Shown in pieces: positions 1 to 11,710 of a DNA stretch of 64,000 nt. The stretch is from Myxocyprinus asiaticus (Eukaryota > Chordata > Actinopteri > Cypriniformes > Catostomidae), in contig NC_059374.1 in NCBI RefSeq assembly GCF_019703515.2, forward strand, positions 21,508,595-21,572,594. The letters are read 5' to 3'. The notes under the pieces are model-generated. The model was not told where the DNA came from. It saw nothing but the letters and a program-made list of their open reading frames with translations, and made no database searches. Position numbers and translations under genes: made by a program. Numbering within the stretch: the first letter of the stretch is position 1; the number at the start of each line of letters is the position of its first letter.

Positions 1-17
1 CACAGTTGATTTCGTAC

Positions 18-86
18 CAGACAGAATAGGTTGGAGTGGCAGTCCTCCAGGCTCGCCCCGTTGGGTACAAAACAAGAACTCATCAT
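18..86 (-). CDS. med13: MED13-type Mediator subunit, coding exon 1 (partial gene)
   Basis: The minus strand from 86 reads ATG ATG and gives 23 residues that include VPNGASLEDCHSNLFCL. I recognise this as the N-terminus of the MED13 family, large subunits of the CDK8 kinase module of Mediator, nuclear regulators of RNA polymerase II transcription. The frame stops at a donor (CTG|GTACGA), where the family's first coding exon is expected to end just before the ADLTGIKW stretch. The FVPNG start fits MED13 better than MED13L. All further exons lie off the left edge. Either of the two adjacent ATGs (86 or 83) could be the start; family members start close to FVPNG. The residue match is direct; the family assignment rests on recalled knowledge of MED13. 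Confidence 0.8.
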
Positions 87-591
87 CAGAGTGCAGTCCG
101 GCGAGCCATCATCTCTATCAGATCCCGGGAACAGATAATGTGAGGAGGTGTTGGACCGGGTCACTCTCTCGCTCTCGTCCAGACACAACCAGCAGGACGG
201 GTTTGCGTCCCGTGAGCTAATTAGCTTAGCTCTGCTAGAGGTTACTCACTTACCAGGAATGCGTTAAAAAATTAGCTAAAAACTTCCTGCACGAAAAACG
301 CCACGCCTTTACCATGATCCGCGGTCCGATATATTTCTCCCTCCAATTCGAAACATCTAAAAAAAATAAGTAATTTTGCAGTGTTTGAGCGGGTAGGGAG
401 GTAAATTCAGCCCTCCCCCTTTAGCCTAGCGTCAGGCTAACTGACGGGCTAAGCGAGGCAGCAACAAACAGTTCAAGCCAGAAGAATTCAGGTTTAAAAT
501 TCACTAAAACCACGCTGTCTAATTCCAATCTTCACGCGAATGCGGTCAGAAGTCTTGCGAAACTGACGATAAAAGGTAAACGCTTCGGATC

Positions 592-654
<63 letters not shown>

Positions 655-840
655 AAAAAAAAAAAGGGTACGATTAAAAGAGGAAAGGCTGTGCAGCGCT
701 CAGCTGTCTCACTGGTTTGTTTGAGTACATTGGTCGCATCATTTAATGGCGGCCACCGGGACACCCGTCTACTGCGCTCGACTCCGGTCTACTCAACTCG
801 GATCTGACTGGCAGCGCCTCAATCAAGAAAAGAGTCGATG
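87..840 (-). promoter_or_regulatory. Probable 5' UTR and promoter region of the med13-type gene
   Basis: Directly upstream of the med13 start codon the sequence is richer in G+C and CpG than the AT-rich DNA beyond 840. Clusters occur around 130-210, 290-330 and 740-840. This fits a CpG-type housekeeping promoter. The stretch is interrupted by an (AAT)n run and a poly(A) run at 591-665. I see no convincing TATA box and cannot place the transcription start. This is inferred from position and composition. Confidence 0.45.
591..665. repeat. (AAT)n microsatellite followed by poly(A)
   Basis: About 18 AAT units followed by roughly 20 A residues, inside the putative med13 promoter region. Length polymorphism is likely. 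Confidence 0.95.
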
Positions 841-975
841 CGGAATCGACTCCATAACAGAGCAACAACTCCTTTTTGGGAGATGCAAGATTTTAAAAGA
901 GTCTTTACAGTAATATGTCGCGTTCCTTCTTTAAAAAAAAAAAAAAAAAAAAAAGGAAAGAAAAACAAAACAAAA

Positions 976-977
<2 letters not shown>

Positions 978-1043
<66 letters not shown>
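978..1043. repeat. (TA)n microsatellite
   Basis: Perfect alternating TA of about 65 bases, preceded by poly(A) at 932-954. The ORF across it encodes only alternating Ile-Tyr and is not a gene. Confidence 0.95.
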
Positions 1044-1046
<3 letters not shown>

Positions 1047-1544
1047 CTTACCACAGTACCTTCTTTAACACCTGTTTGTCACTTTACACTGCAAAATATT
1101 CCTGATCCATGAGATCATTGCATCTAACGTTTGATTTTGAGGTAATTTGATCTAATATTTAATAAGTTTTAAAATGTTGCAAATGTATGTAGCTAATGAG
1201 AATCCCTGAAATTATCACATTTATTCTGAGACAACATACTTATAATTTTCCATTTTGTTCAAGATAATTAAATCAAAAAAACATTTTTTTTTAATAACTA
1301 TCCAATAAGTTAAAGGATAATATTTGGGGTTAAAAGCCCCCTGCTGCAGGGGCTAAAGGCCCCCATAAAACACATTAAGTGTTCTCACATTGACTGATCC
1401 AAATAACAATGAAGATTCATTTGTTTATAGATGTTTTGAAATGCCAGATGTGACTGAAATAAACAGAAAATAGTTAATCCTTTTCTGAAGTGGTTATTTT
1501 GAATAAGCATTATCTTGATTTGTTACTCAAAAGAACATCTTACT

Positions 1545-1970
1545 TGGGGCCTGGGAAGCTCAGCGAGTTTTGACACTGACTACCACCCCTGGAGTCATGA
1601 GTTCGAATCCAGGGTGTGCTGAGTGACTCCAGCCAGGTCCCCTAAGCAACCAAATTGGCGCGGTTGCTAGGGAAGGTAAAGTCACATGGGGTAACCTCCT
1701 CGTGGTCACGATTAGTGGTTCTCGCTCTCAATGGGGCACGTGGTAAGTTGTGCGTGGGTCGCGGAGAGTACCATGAGCCTCCACATGCGGAGTCTCCACG
1801 GTGTCATGCACAACGAGCCATGTGATAAGATGCGCAGATTGACGGTCTCAGAAGCGGAGGCAACTGAGACTTGTCCTCCGCCACCTGGATTGAGGTGAGT
1901 AACCGCGCTACCACGAGGACCTACTAAATAGTGGGAATTGGGCACTCCAAATTGGGAGAAAAGGGGAATT
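1545..1970 (+). mobile_element. tRNA-derived SINE, copy 1
   Basis: The head shows pol III promoter elements: an A-box-like GAAGCTCAGCGAG and a B-box GAGTTCGAATCC, with spacing like a tRNA. A tRNA-unrelated body follows, and the tail carries TTGGGAGAAAAGGGG and poly(A). The same sequence recurs at 47765-48185 and its tail at 52291-52372. The family is typical of cyprinid genomes (established knowledge). Internal pol III promoters drive its RNA; retroposition relies on a partner LINE. Confidence 0.85.
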
Positions 1971-1975
1971 AAAAA

Positions 1976-4095
1976 AAAAGGAACATCTCTGTCAACAGTA
2001 TTTGCCTAAATTATCAAATGTTGCCCTATAATTATTGTCCCTATATTTACACACCATGCACTCTACACAGTGCATTTTAGCCCTCACAGATGTGCTCGTC
2101 ATTTCATTGAATATCTCGGCCTCTGAGTGGACTAAAACTCAAACTAAGATACTAAGTGTCATTAAAAAATGGCGAATTTTTTTTTTTTAGAAAACTGAAT
2201 AAGGTAAAAGAAGATATAAAGTTTTTAGCTATTTGGGGCTTACAGCAGCAGTGATCGGTGCATAAATTAGACATTTGTATTTGACGATTTACAGAAATCA
2301 TATTCTTTTGAAAATCTTTCGAAATGTGTGGGCAACAAAATAAACTTTACAGTTGCATTCCTAAGAATGGCTTAATCAAATGAAAGCTAAGAATTCCTAA
2401 GCTTTCATTTGATATATGATGTCCATTTAGGTGCTATGTAAAATACTTTTATTTTCATAGAAATATTTGTACCCCATGACCTCTAGGGAGCACTAATTTG
2501 CGAGGCAAATATTTGTAGGCATTATTTTGTTATTTTAAGTAACATAAATGCAGAAGCGATGGTTACCTCTGAAAAGTCCAGATTCTAAGCTTTCAAATGA
2601 TACCCCATATGCCTGACTTACGTATACTGGGACTTTAACGCTTTAAGCATACTTTATTTTCATGAAATAGCACCCCCTTTGGACCTGCCGGGGGGTCCAT
2701 AGAGTTTAAGGGTTTAAGAACAAACAGTTTATATAATATTTCATAATCTTATGCACCACAAAAATGCAACGTGTCTGAACCACAAAAATAATAACTAATG
2801 GTAAAACTAATCGGGTATGTGCACAGTAAATTAATGTATGGTTCTATGGTTTGAGTGATTAAAACACTGTAATTGAAAATATAACTGTGAATATGAACAA
2901 ATCCTGCAATTCATATTGTGCAAATAGGTCTTATGGTGGGCTCTGTTGAACAAGAAAAATATTCTGTTCTTTGTTCATGTGGTTGCACAATACATTTCAA
3001 TTAAAATGAGATGAGAATTTAATAACATGAAAACAAAATGATATATTTTTAGTTGTGGAAATTCAATTATTGCTAGTTTTATGTCAAAATTCAGTGTTTA
3101 ATTGGAAATTTGAATGTGACATTTATTTGACTATTTTTTACAAATATTAAATAATAAAATGTCATAATGAGATTTAATGATGATTATATCTGACTGAAGA
3201 GCAAAGCAAGGGAGAAATGTTGCTATCTTTCCCCATTGTCAGTTCTTTGCCAGGTTTTCAGGATGATATGTCCCTCAAAAACAATGCTTAAACACAGGAT
3301 TTTATGGACTATAGAAGCATTTTCCATTTTCTTTCCGAAATTCAAATGAAGAAAGCCCTATTTGATTAATAATAATTCCGGTCCCACTTGTTATACCAGC
3401 TTCTCATCTGCATCTAAATATTTGAATGATGAGTTATTCATGATGAGCTATTTGTAAATTAATTTAATTCTTTACAATGCAAGAAGCTTGGCAGGAACAT
3501 ATGAGGATGTTGACATTAAAATAATAAAATACTCTTAATGTATTTTTATACTGTACAACCAAGACAGATACAATAAATGGATGGAAAGGTGGGTGTGTGA
3601 ATGGATGGATAGCTGTAGATGAGTATAATAATAATAATGATAATACTCTATTCTGCACTTTGCACTCACATCTCTTCTCTAGCTTCCACCTTTCATGCCA
3701 ACCTTGAAGCTTTATCTAGCAGCACTTGTTGAATCCTGACATGACTAATTGCTTGCGTTGTCTTATTCATCACTTGTAAGTCACTTTGGATAAAACATCT
3801 GCCAAATGAAAAAATATATAATCAGTGTAAATGCTACCTGGGAAATTAGGCTTCACTCAATCAGGTCAGCCAGGCAAGTGTGTCTGGTGTTGAAGCAGAG
3901 CCATTAAAAAAAGGTGAATTTAGATACACATGTCTTTGTTTTTATGACTTCATGCTAGACATGCTGACAGCTGATCTATAAGATGTGAAGTCAAAAACAG
4001 TTACTAAATTGTAAAAACGCTGAGCCTCACTCTTAGCTGGAAGTGCTCACTAAGCTTAAATGTAAAACATGATTAAAGTGTATTATCACAACCTT
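1976..4095. other. Intergenic AT-rich DNA, no gene seen
   Basis: No convincing coding region. The stretch 2160-2720 looks like an old dispersed repeat, with a repeated 'gctttcatttgat'-like motif and poly(T). Otherwise I see only AT-rich sequence and short ORFs without protein character. Confidence 0.5.
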
Positions 4096-4096
4096 T

Positions 4097-4239
4097 AAAG
4101 GGATAGTTAACCCAAAAATGAAAATTCTGTCATCGTTTACTCAACCCATGCCATCCCAGATATGTATGACTTTCATTCTTCTGCAGAACACAAAGGAAGA
4201 TTTTTAGAAAACAATTTCTGAAAGTGAAAGTAGAGATTT

Positions 4240-4278
<39 letters not shown>

Positions 4279-4511
4279 ACTTAAATATTGATCAGTTTCT
4301 TGACCACTAGAGTTGTTTGGATTACTTTTATGCTGCCTTTATGTGTTCTTTAGAGCTTCAAAGTTCTGGTCACCATTCACTTGCATTGTATGGACCTACA
4401 GAGCTGAGATAGTCTTCTAAAATTCTTCTAAAGTCATACACATCTGGGATGGCATGAGAGTGAGTAAATGATGAGAGAATTTTCATTTTTGGGTGAACTA
4501 TCCCTTTAAGC
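4097..4511. repeat. Palindromic MITE (family with GGGATAGTT ends), copy 1
   Basis: The left end carries AAAGGGATAGTTAACCCAAA and the right end is its inverted counterpart (TTTGGGTGAACTATCCCTTT). Internal halves also pair: 'catcccagatatgtatgac' recurs inverted as 'gtcatacacatctgggatg'. The centre has a poly(A) run at 4241-4277. The structure is a foldback, non-autonomous DNA element. Related copies lie at 33947-35709, 53292-53553 and 60793-61491. Confidence 0.8.
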
Positions 4512-4514
4512 ATT

Positions 4515-7329
4515 CAGATGTCACAACTGTGTTACAGAACAGAAATGAACCCTTTACCAACCAACCCCTAAATCCAGCCAACCCTGGTCTCTCCAATACG
4601 TTAAACGATAGAGCTTTGTGGCACAAGCCAAAAAACGGGTTGTCTCAGAAAAACAATATTAGTAATTAACATTTTTTATTGAATCAAAGTTAAAACCCAA
4701 CCGAGAAAAACACAACACATGCACACCGAATCAACATTTAACTTTTAACCCCCACTAATATCCAAAAACCAACCCCACCCTAACCCCCAACGAACACCCC
4801 CGTGGTCACATAAAATAATACACACACAAAAAAAAAAAAAATAATAATAATAATAATAAATAAATTATATAATAAACATACATAATTAAACTAAATTTCT
4901 CTCTCCTCATCCCTTCCCTGAGAGTCCCCCAAAACTGCCAAATACCTACCCCACTTTCTGAAAAACAAGTCCCCAAACCCCAGCCTTCTACCTGCCACCT
5001 CCTCAAAAGCTGCCATCAGAATAACAGTATTTTGAATTCTGTAACTATTTGTATTAATAAAAATAAGGAACTGTATATGTGAGCAGGCCTACTAAAACAA
5101 TATCAAGAAAACAGAAGTAGAGAGCACAAGATAGGATGTAGTTTATGTTTGAGAAGCGCGCCATCTGGTGTACAGATGTGGTACACATCAAAATCAAATG
5201 AAAGACGGAAACTCCTCCAGAGGGCGACATACCAGACTTTTAATCATGGATCTTCAGCAGCTCATGTGATTGCTTATAAACTTGTCTTAGTGAAAGTCAG
5301 GGGTTCTCATATTGTACATTAAGAACTATTGCAAAATTATTGTTGAAAGTGCTGTTAAATGCCCCTCTCTAATTCTTACCCCCATGTCTAAATCACACAA
5401 ACCTTTTTATTTATTTATTATTTTTTTTTTTATGTTACATAATTTGGTACTTTTACTCATTATCCAAGACATTAACCATATTCATGCTACAAGACATTAA
5501 GGCCATTCACAATGAAATTGATTTCTGTAACCAGCGTTCTAGAGATGTTATATGCCTACTAAAAAGTAAATGAAAGTAAATTTAGTGGACAGCAGACTGC
5601 AGATGTAAAATGAGATCATTCAAACCAAGAACAAAGCCACAAAATCCTGTACAATATGACTGATTAGCCTAGTGTTATGAGTTTAAATATTTAGTGTTCA
5701 TAGTATTTGTGCAAGAGTTGCTCTGTTGCGCTCAGGACCAGGGGTGGATCTAGAGTTCTTTTATGGGGTGGCAGGCAGGCTATGAGGGGTGGCAACACTA
5801 AAGCAAGCACCCATGCGTAGTTCTTATGGATTAAGGTACCAAGCTTCATTGCAACAAGTACTAGTTCATTAATTGGAGTCACTATCAAATTATTGATATC
5901 CATGAATTTGTGATACAACTGCATTTCCACAGGAACCACATAGTAACCATTTTGATACTGATTTGCCAACATAAAAAACAAAAAACAAAACAAAACAAAA
6001 AAACATCTATTTTTGCATATTAAAAAATAAGTAACAAAATTTCTATGCGCCTGATTTCCCATGAACAAGATGACACAGTTCACGAACAACCGTCTCACAT
6101 CACACAACCCAGCCATGAAACACTCAGTTTATATCCACAATATTCCTGTGTCCCATGATGCTTTGCTGGCGATGTGGGTGGAACTTCCGGTTAAGCGTAA
6201 ACAATTGTTATGTTATGTACTAATGCAGCATTAAAAATGACAGAAACTTGAGAACAACTGATCACAGAATTATAGCGAGGCGATATTGTTCTTCCCCACC
6301 GATCTGTTAATGATAATGGGTTTGAGGATGATGGCCAAATATCGCAAATAGAAACATTTTAGTTATTTTGTTGAGTCTTTATCCATTGATGGAAGAACCT
6401 GAGCAGACTAACCTGAAAAGCTATGTAGCCTATTAGCGCCTTCACAGCTGTAAATTTGGACATGTTTTGAGAACTGTAGATAATATGTTTATTTTAAAGC
6501 ATATACTGAGTCTAGTCAGAACCTGAAGAGTTTGTTGTACTGAAATTATGTACTTACTGCAGATAAAGGGGAGGTCCAGACAACAGGATGCTCATGTATT
6601 ACAGGACTCAGGCGATGAAACTGTCATGCTGCCATTTTTCTGATAAAATACAATTATTTTGTGGGAGATGACTGTGTAGTAAGCTCAAACTAGCTTTATA
6701 ATTGTTAGTTTACATACATAATATCTGTATCTAAATGCTATAACCTACGTGAAATGTTTTAGTGTTGACTGAACAATTGATCCTGTTGATAGATTGAATT
6801 TGTTGTTCTTGTGTAAGAAATTACGATGTATTAGCAGCTACACAATAAAATGTACTTGCAATACAAATAAACTTATTTATTTGGACATACATTATAAAAA
6901 TTGTACATAAAAGTTCAACTATAAAACAGTATTTATTGTTAAAAGCACTAGCTGTACAAATAAATGTAACTGATATTGAATTAATGTCAACACTGTTTTC
7001 CAAATCACCTTTTCCCCTTAAGGGAAGACAAGCACATTCTGTAAAGACATTCAAAAGAAAGTGAATTGCAGGGCAAAGGAAAATCAGAATACAGTTAATT
7101 TGAAACGTGATAAAACATCTCACTACTGTACATGTCTCATCTAATAATTATGGTCTTCCACTGTAGAATTTATCCATTTAGCATCACAGCATGAAAACAG
7201 TTGAAAACATCGTCACTACCCACAGACAGTTCAGGAAAAACACCGTTCCATTTTATTCTCAGTAATAATGTCATTTCAAAACATGTGAAACATTTACAAA
7301 AAAAAGATGCTAAATAGAAATGAACAAAC
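4515..7329. other. Intergenic DNA, no gene seen
   Basis: Only weak ORFs. The 141-codon minus-strand ORF at 5691-6116 lies in repeat-like sequence that begins near 5741 with an AGGGGTGGATCTAGAG motif. It has low-complexity Lys/Phe-rich stretches and I do not regard it as a gene. Poly(T)/(AAT) tracts lie at 4828-4860 and 5405-5430. Confidence 0.5.
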
Positions 7330-7891
7330 CGTCACGGTTCTGTTAAGCCCGCAGGTTTGTTTTGTCATTTTCTCTCCCTCGTGTTTCACAGGCGTGCTTG
7401 ACTGGCATGATCGGCGTTTCCATGGGAACGTTCATTGTTCTCAGGGTGGCGCTGATCATGCCACTGATTGCTTGTCGAGCAACACCTGTTCCAGCCTGAT
7501 TGCACTCCCTACATATGCCCTCATGTTTCTCTGTTTCTTTGCCAGATATTTATGCTAAATTGAGTACTAACCTCGCTCTCCTCATCTAGCTGGTCTTGTC
7601 TTGTCACTCTGTTGGTTTTCCCGCGTTGTTCAGGTTGTAGTTTGCCTTCCAGTCTTCGCTGAGTTCAGCCTGTCAATGGACAAAGCTCTATGCCCGCATG
7701 CTGGACATCTCTGTCATCCCCAGGCAGAGGATTCTGCCAAGCTCCTCCTGACTTCCACGACGCACACACTCCACTGATGAACACACTACTCTCTACTCTG
7801 CGCAGTGGCGCATTACTAACTTTATTAATAAATATTTTTGGAACGGTTACTTCTGCTCCTGGGTCATTCTGTCCAGCACCTATACGTTACA
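7330..7891 (+). repeat. 5' LTR of the Ty3/gypsy element
   Basis: It begins CGTCACGGTTCTG (fish gypsy LTRs often begin TGTCACGG; the first T appears mutated) and ends TTACA, directly before an internal region whose first bases (GAATAATCTGGCC) lead into the gag remnant. An AATAAATA-like stretch near 7826 could be the polyadenylation signal. The boundaries are inferred, because there is no second LTR to align. Confidence 0.6.
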
Positions 7892-7909
7892 GAATAATCT
7901 GGCCACAAC

Positions 7910-8442
7910 ATAGACCCAGCGGAGGATTCCACTCTTCGCTGCGCCCTTTCTCAGCAGGGAGTTCTGCTGGGACGTCAGCAAGACCAGATCGCTGCCGCTA
8001 ACCAGGCTTTGGAGGCAATGGCCTAACCGATCTCACCTCCTATGTGCAACAGTTCCACCCATCTCCGATTCCTGAATCTCCGCGGGAGGTTTCCTCACCA
8101 GCCCCCATGACGCCTGTGTATTCTGGATGTTTTGAACCCAGCATTCCGTGTCCTACCCCTTTTTCAGGTGAGGCTGAATCCTGCAGCGCATTCATCTCAC
8201 AGTGTTCCTTGTTCTTTACATTGCAACCCTCCACGTTCACCTCAGACACCATGAAGGTGGCTTGTGTCATTACAATCCTCACCGGTAGGGCTGGTGAATG
8301 GGGCACTGCTATGTGGGACAACCGACATCCCTGCTGCGCTTCATATCAGACATTTATTTCGGAGCTCTGTCGAGTGTTTGATCGCTCGGCTCAAGGTCGG
8401 GAGGCAGTGAGGATTTTGTCTGGACTCTCCCAAGGAAATTGA
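7910..8442 (+). pseudogene. gag remnant of the gypsy element
   Basis: From an ATA at 7910, in place of an expected ATG, the frame reads a Gag-like start (I-DPAEDSTLRCALSQQG) up to a stop near 8024. After a frameshift it continues from about 8044 to 8442 (SYVQQFHPSPIPESP). It contains the capsid-like segment LTGRAGEWGTAMWDN and 'SELCRVFDRS'. The lost start codon and frameshift mean that no complete Gag can be made. Confidence 0.7.
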
Positions 8443-8665
8443 CGTGTTGCGGATTACGCGATCGATTTTCGCACTCTTGCTGCTTCTTGTGAATGGAATG
8501 ATCATGCAATGAGAGATCGCTTTCTGCACGGGCTTTCTGATGACATTTTGGATGAGATTTATTCATTGGATTTACCTCCATGCTTCGACGATTTGGTTGT
8601 TTTGGCTATAGTGATCAACACCTTGCTCTACGTCGCCATCACCGCCGACGCGCTTTCCACCTGTT

Positions 8666-8869
8666 ATGGCGGTAGATCATCCTGCCCACTCTGCCTCGCC
8701 AGCCTACTCGCCTGAACCTCTACCTGATTATGAACCCATGCAAGTCGCCAGGACTCAAATCTCCTGTAGGGAGAAAAAGTGGCACCATATTAATAGACTG
8801 TGTCTGTATTGTGCTGCTCCGGGTCACCTTGCTGCTGCCTGTCCGTTAAAAGACATCGCTCATCGGTAG
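8666..8869 (+). pseudogene. gag C-terminus with CCHC zinc knuckle
   Basis: The segment at 8801-8842 encodes CLYCAAPGHLAAAC, a C-X2-C-X4-H-X4-C knuckle typical of retroelement nucleocapsid, followed by basic residues. It sits in a different frame from the upstream gag piece. Confidence 0.75.
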
Positions 8870-8879
8870 GAGAGGGGTT

Positions 8880-9267
8880 ACTGGCGAGCGCAACACCTTT
8901 GGATAAATCCCCTGAACTTCGGATGCTTCTTCCGGCTCGACTGCAGTTTGGATCAGCCTGTAATACTGTTTCTGCTTTGATTGACTCCGGTGCTGAGGGT
9001 AATTTTATGGACCTTGAATTAGCATCCAAATGGTGACTTCCCACGTTTCGGCTGGATGAAGCTATCAATGCCTATACCTTGAGCGGAACACCACTGTCCG
9101 TCATCACTCATTCCACTGAACCAGTCACATTTATCTCCAGGAATGATACGGAACAGTTGTCATTCCTCCTTATCCTGTCTCCATCAGCTCCAGTAGTGTT
9201 GGGGCATCCTTGGTTGGTAAAGCACAACCCACACATCAATTGGTCAACCAACACTGTTCTTGTTTGA
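8880..9267 (+). pseudogene. Aspartic protease region of the gypsy element
   Basis: It encodes ALIDSGAEGNFMD near 8971-9009. The D-S/T-G active-site motif of retroviral-type aspartic proteases is present as DSG. Downstream 'PVVLGHPWLVKHNPHINW' is the conserved motif (the 'ILGxPWL' type) of gypsy proteases. A TGA at 9034 and frame changes interrupt it. Confidence 0.75.
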
Positions 9268-9311
9268 AGTCCTTATTGTCTGTATTAATTCTGCTGTATC
9301 CCCTGTCAAGT

Positions 9312-9702
9312 CTTGTGTTTCGTTCGGATTGGTCAACGCCCCCGCCGTCTTCCAGGGGCTTGTGGATGATGTGCTTCAAGACATGGTCGATGAGTTCGTG
9401 TTCGTATTCTGATCTTCTCCCAGAATATCCATGACCATGTGCAGCACGTCAGGCGGGTGCTCCAGCGACTATTAGAGAATCGGCTTTTTGTCAAGGTGGA
9501 GGAGTGTGCTTTTCATGTACAGTCAGTTCCATTTCTGAGGTTCACCGTTTCGTCCGAGGGAGTGCGCATGGACCAGACTAAGGTAAAGGCTGTTTCTGAT
9601 TGGCCAACCCCAGATTCTTGCAAGGCCTTGCAGAGGTTTCTGGGGTTCACAAATTGCATTGGAGGTTTATTAGGAATTACAGTCAGCTCGTCACACCTTT
9701 GA
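9312..9702 (+). pseudogene. Reverse transcriptase fragment, catalytic core deleted
   Basis: One frame reads FGLVNAPAVFQGLVDDVLQD, then FVFVF, and then continues in another frame as [20 protein letters not shown]. The YxDD catalytic segment expected between these pieces is absent. The fingers and palm subdomains upstream of FGLxNAP are also missing, because the protease motif lies only about 100 bases before. The polymerase is therefore dead. The following residues '[18 protein letters not shown]' and 'ALQRFLGF' are the RT connection typical of gypsy elements. Confidence 0.8.
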
Positions 9703-10169
9703 AGGATCTCACCTCCACATGCACTGATATTTGTTGGTCCCCGTTAGCTGAGGACACTTTTTCAAGATTAAAGAAGTGGTTTTCTACCACACCTATTCTA
9801 ATTACTCCTGATGCAAATCAGTTTGTGGTGGAGGTGGATGCGTCCGAGGTTGGTATCGGAGCAGTCCTGTCCCAGCGCTCCTCCTCGGATGGAAAGATGC
9901 ATCCATGTGCCTTTTTTCCACATCGTTTAACCCCAGCTGAACGGAATTACGTCATCGGCAACCGAGAATTATTGGCTGTCTGGTTGGCCTTGGGTGAGTG
10001 TTGTCACTGGTTAGAGGATTCGGGCATACCTTTCGTGGTCTGGACAGATCATAAGAACCTAGAGTATATTTGTAGCGCCAGACATCTCAAGTCTAGGCAG
10101 GCCCGCTGGGCATTATTTTTCACATGCTTTAATTTTGTGCTGTCGTATCGCCCGAGCTCTAAAACATAA
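9600..10169 (+). pseudogene. RNase H domain of the gypsy element
   Basis: A 189-codon open frame. After a short RT-connection piece come '[19 protein letters not shown]' (first catalytic Asp), '[17 protein letters not shown]', '[13 protein letters not shown]' (catalytic Glu) and '[13 protein letters not shown]' (catalytic Asp). These are the canonical D-E-D positions of Ty3/gypsy RNase H, and this is the best preserved part of the element. Confidence 0.85.
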
Positions 10170-10279
10170 AGCCCGATTCTCTTTCTCGATGTTTTGAAGT
10201 CAAGACCTCCACTGTCCCAATGGATACCATTCTACACTCCACTCGCATGGTGGGCATGGTATCCTGGGAGGTGGAGGCC

Positions 10280-11131
10280 AGAGTCTGCACGGCGGGGTCA
10301 CTTGTCTAACGTCGCTTGTCATCTTGGGGCAACTCGTACCCAGACGCTCATTAGACAATGATTCTGGTGGCCATCACTAGTGCAGGACGTACATCGCTTC
10401 ATTGCAGCTTGCCCCATTTGCGCGACTAACAAAACATCCTGTGAACCCCCAGCCGGGCTCCTCCAACCGCTGCCGGTCCCTTCGAGACCCTGGTCGCACA
10501 TAGCCATGGATTTTGTAACTGATCTCCCCCCTCCCATGGCAACACAGTCATTTTGACTGTGGTGGACCAGTTCTCGAAGGTTGCTCACTTTATTCCCCTC
10601 CCCAAATTACCTTCAATGAGGGAGACAGTGGTAGCAGTCATTAATCACATCTTCTGCATTTATGGCCTCCCGGTCGTCATGGTTTCTGACAGAGGCACCC
10701 AATTTGTGTCACATTTTTGGGCAGAGTTCTGCGGACAGCTGGGGGCTACAGTAAATTTGTCCTCTGGGTTCCATCCCCAAACAAATGGGAAAGCTGAGTG
10801 TGTGAATCAGGAGCTTCAGAAAGCTCTACATTGTGTGGCCTCCTGTAATCCGTCTTCTTGGAGCGATCATTTAGTCTGGGTCGAGTACGCCCATAATTCC
10901 TTGCAGACATTATCTTTGGGGTTATCGCCCTTCCAGTGCAGCCTTGTTTACCAGCCCCCTCTGTTCCCCACACAAGGCCTCGACGTCCAGGTTCCGTCCG
11001 TTCACGCCTTTTTGCAGAGGTGTCGACATTCATGTGGAATGTTAAGAGGTCTGCAGACAGGCACCAGTTTAAGGCCCCAACTTACGTGTGTGGGCAGAAG
11101 GTTTGTCCAAACCGGTGTTCGTTCAAACTGA
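10280..11131 (+). pseudogene. Integrase domain of the gypsy element
   Basis: The HHCC zinc finger is recognisable around 10300-10435 ('ACHLGATRTQT', '[12 protein letters not shown]') but contains a stop. The core domain is in the open frame at 10553-11131: TVVDQFSKVAHFIPLPK, VVMVSDRGTQFVS (second Asp) and GFHPQTNGKAECVNQ (Glu). The first Asp lies just upstream in another frame (MDFVTDLP). The C-terminal region is truncated after 'HAFLQRC'. Confidence 0.85.
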
Positions 11132-11694
11132 TGAACACTGGTATTACCGCTGGTTGGACACTAGATGGTACTATGGAGTAATTTTCGTTAAGCAGGGTTA
11201 GGGTTAATCCTACACAATAAAGCAAGACACCTTGATTTCAAACTTTGAACTTTATTTTTTATTTATTTTAACTAGAAATTCAAATGAAACTGGAAAAAAA
11301 TTAAGTGCAATTAAAATATGTGTTGTTCAACGTTTTGAAAGATAGTTTTACAACAGTTGTGAAGGGCAACATCTCTTTGGCAAAGAACCTATTTCATCTG
11401 TGCATTCTATACCGGCCGGGTATTTAGTTGTCTGGGAAAATACATCATGTGTGTGAATAAATTTGTTTTGTTCCTTCCTTCACGATATATAAATATATAT
11501 ATATATATATCAATATCCAATTACATCAGCAACCCCCGGGCTGAGGGATCGGTGAATATTCTTGCTTTAGTGATTTTGCATTGAAAATTAAATTCATTTA
11601 TTTAAAAAACAAAAAACTTAAATCAAATACATTTCTCCAAACAAATTCAAATTGCACTCCAAATGAAACGAAAAAGCAATTCAAATAACTAAGT

Positions 11695-11710
11695 GATATA
11701 TATATATATA
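11695..11710. repeat. Short (TA)n at the truncated end of a Tc1 derivative
   Basis: A (TA)n run abuts 11711. Similar alternating TA lies at 11487-11509. TA is the Tc1 target dinucleotide, and TA runs are frequent landing sites in this window. Confidence 0.8.

Larger units (their letters stand above)
7330..11170 (+). mobile_element. Degenerate Ty3/gypsy LTR retrotransposon, 5' LTR retained, 3' end lost
   Basis: The order is LTR, gag remnant, CCHC knuckle, protease, reverse transcriptase fragment, RNase H and integrase, which is the Ty3/gypsy order. I see no second LTR after the integrase, so the 3' end is missing or very diverged. Multiple frameshifts and deletions break the polyprotein. It is an old, inactive copy in the intergenic DNA between the two host genes. 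Confidence 0.9.

Noticed and set aside
250..262. Splice donor (CTG|GTAAGT) upstream of the med13 start
   Set aside because: The site looks good, but an AG acceptor 30 bases further on is too close, and no other evidence supports a 5' UTR intron here.
838..1068. 76-codon ORF near the left end
   Set aside because: Mostly Lys and Ile-Tyr runs from poly(A) and (TA)n.
5691..6116. 141-codon minus-strand ORF as a gene
   Set aside because: It lies in repeat-like AT-rich DNA, has a low-complexity Phe-rich stretch from poly(A), and shows no domain.
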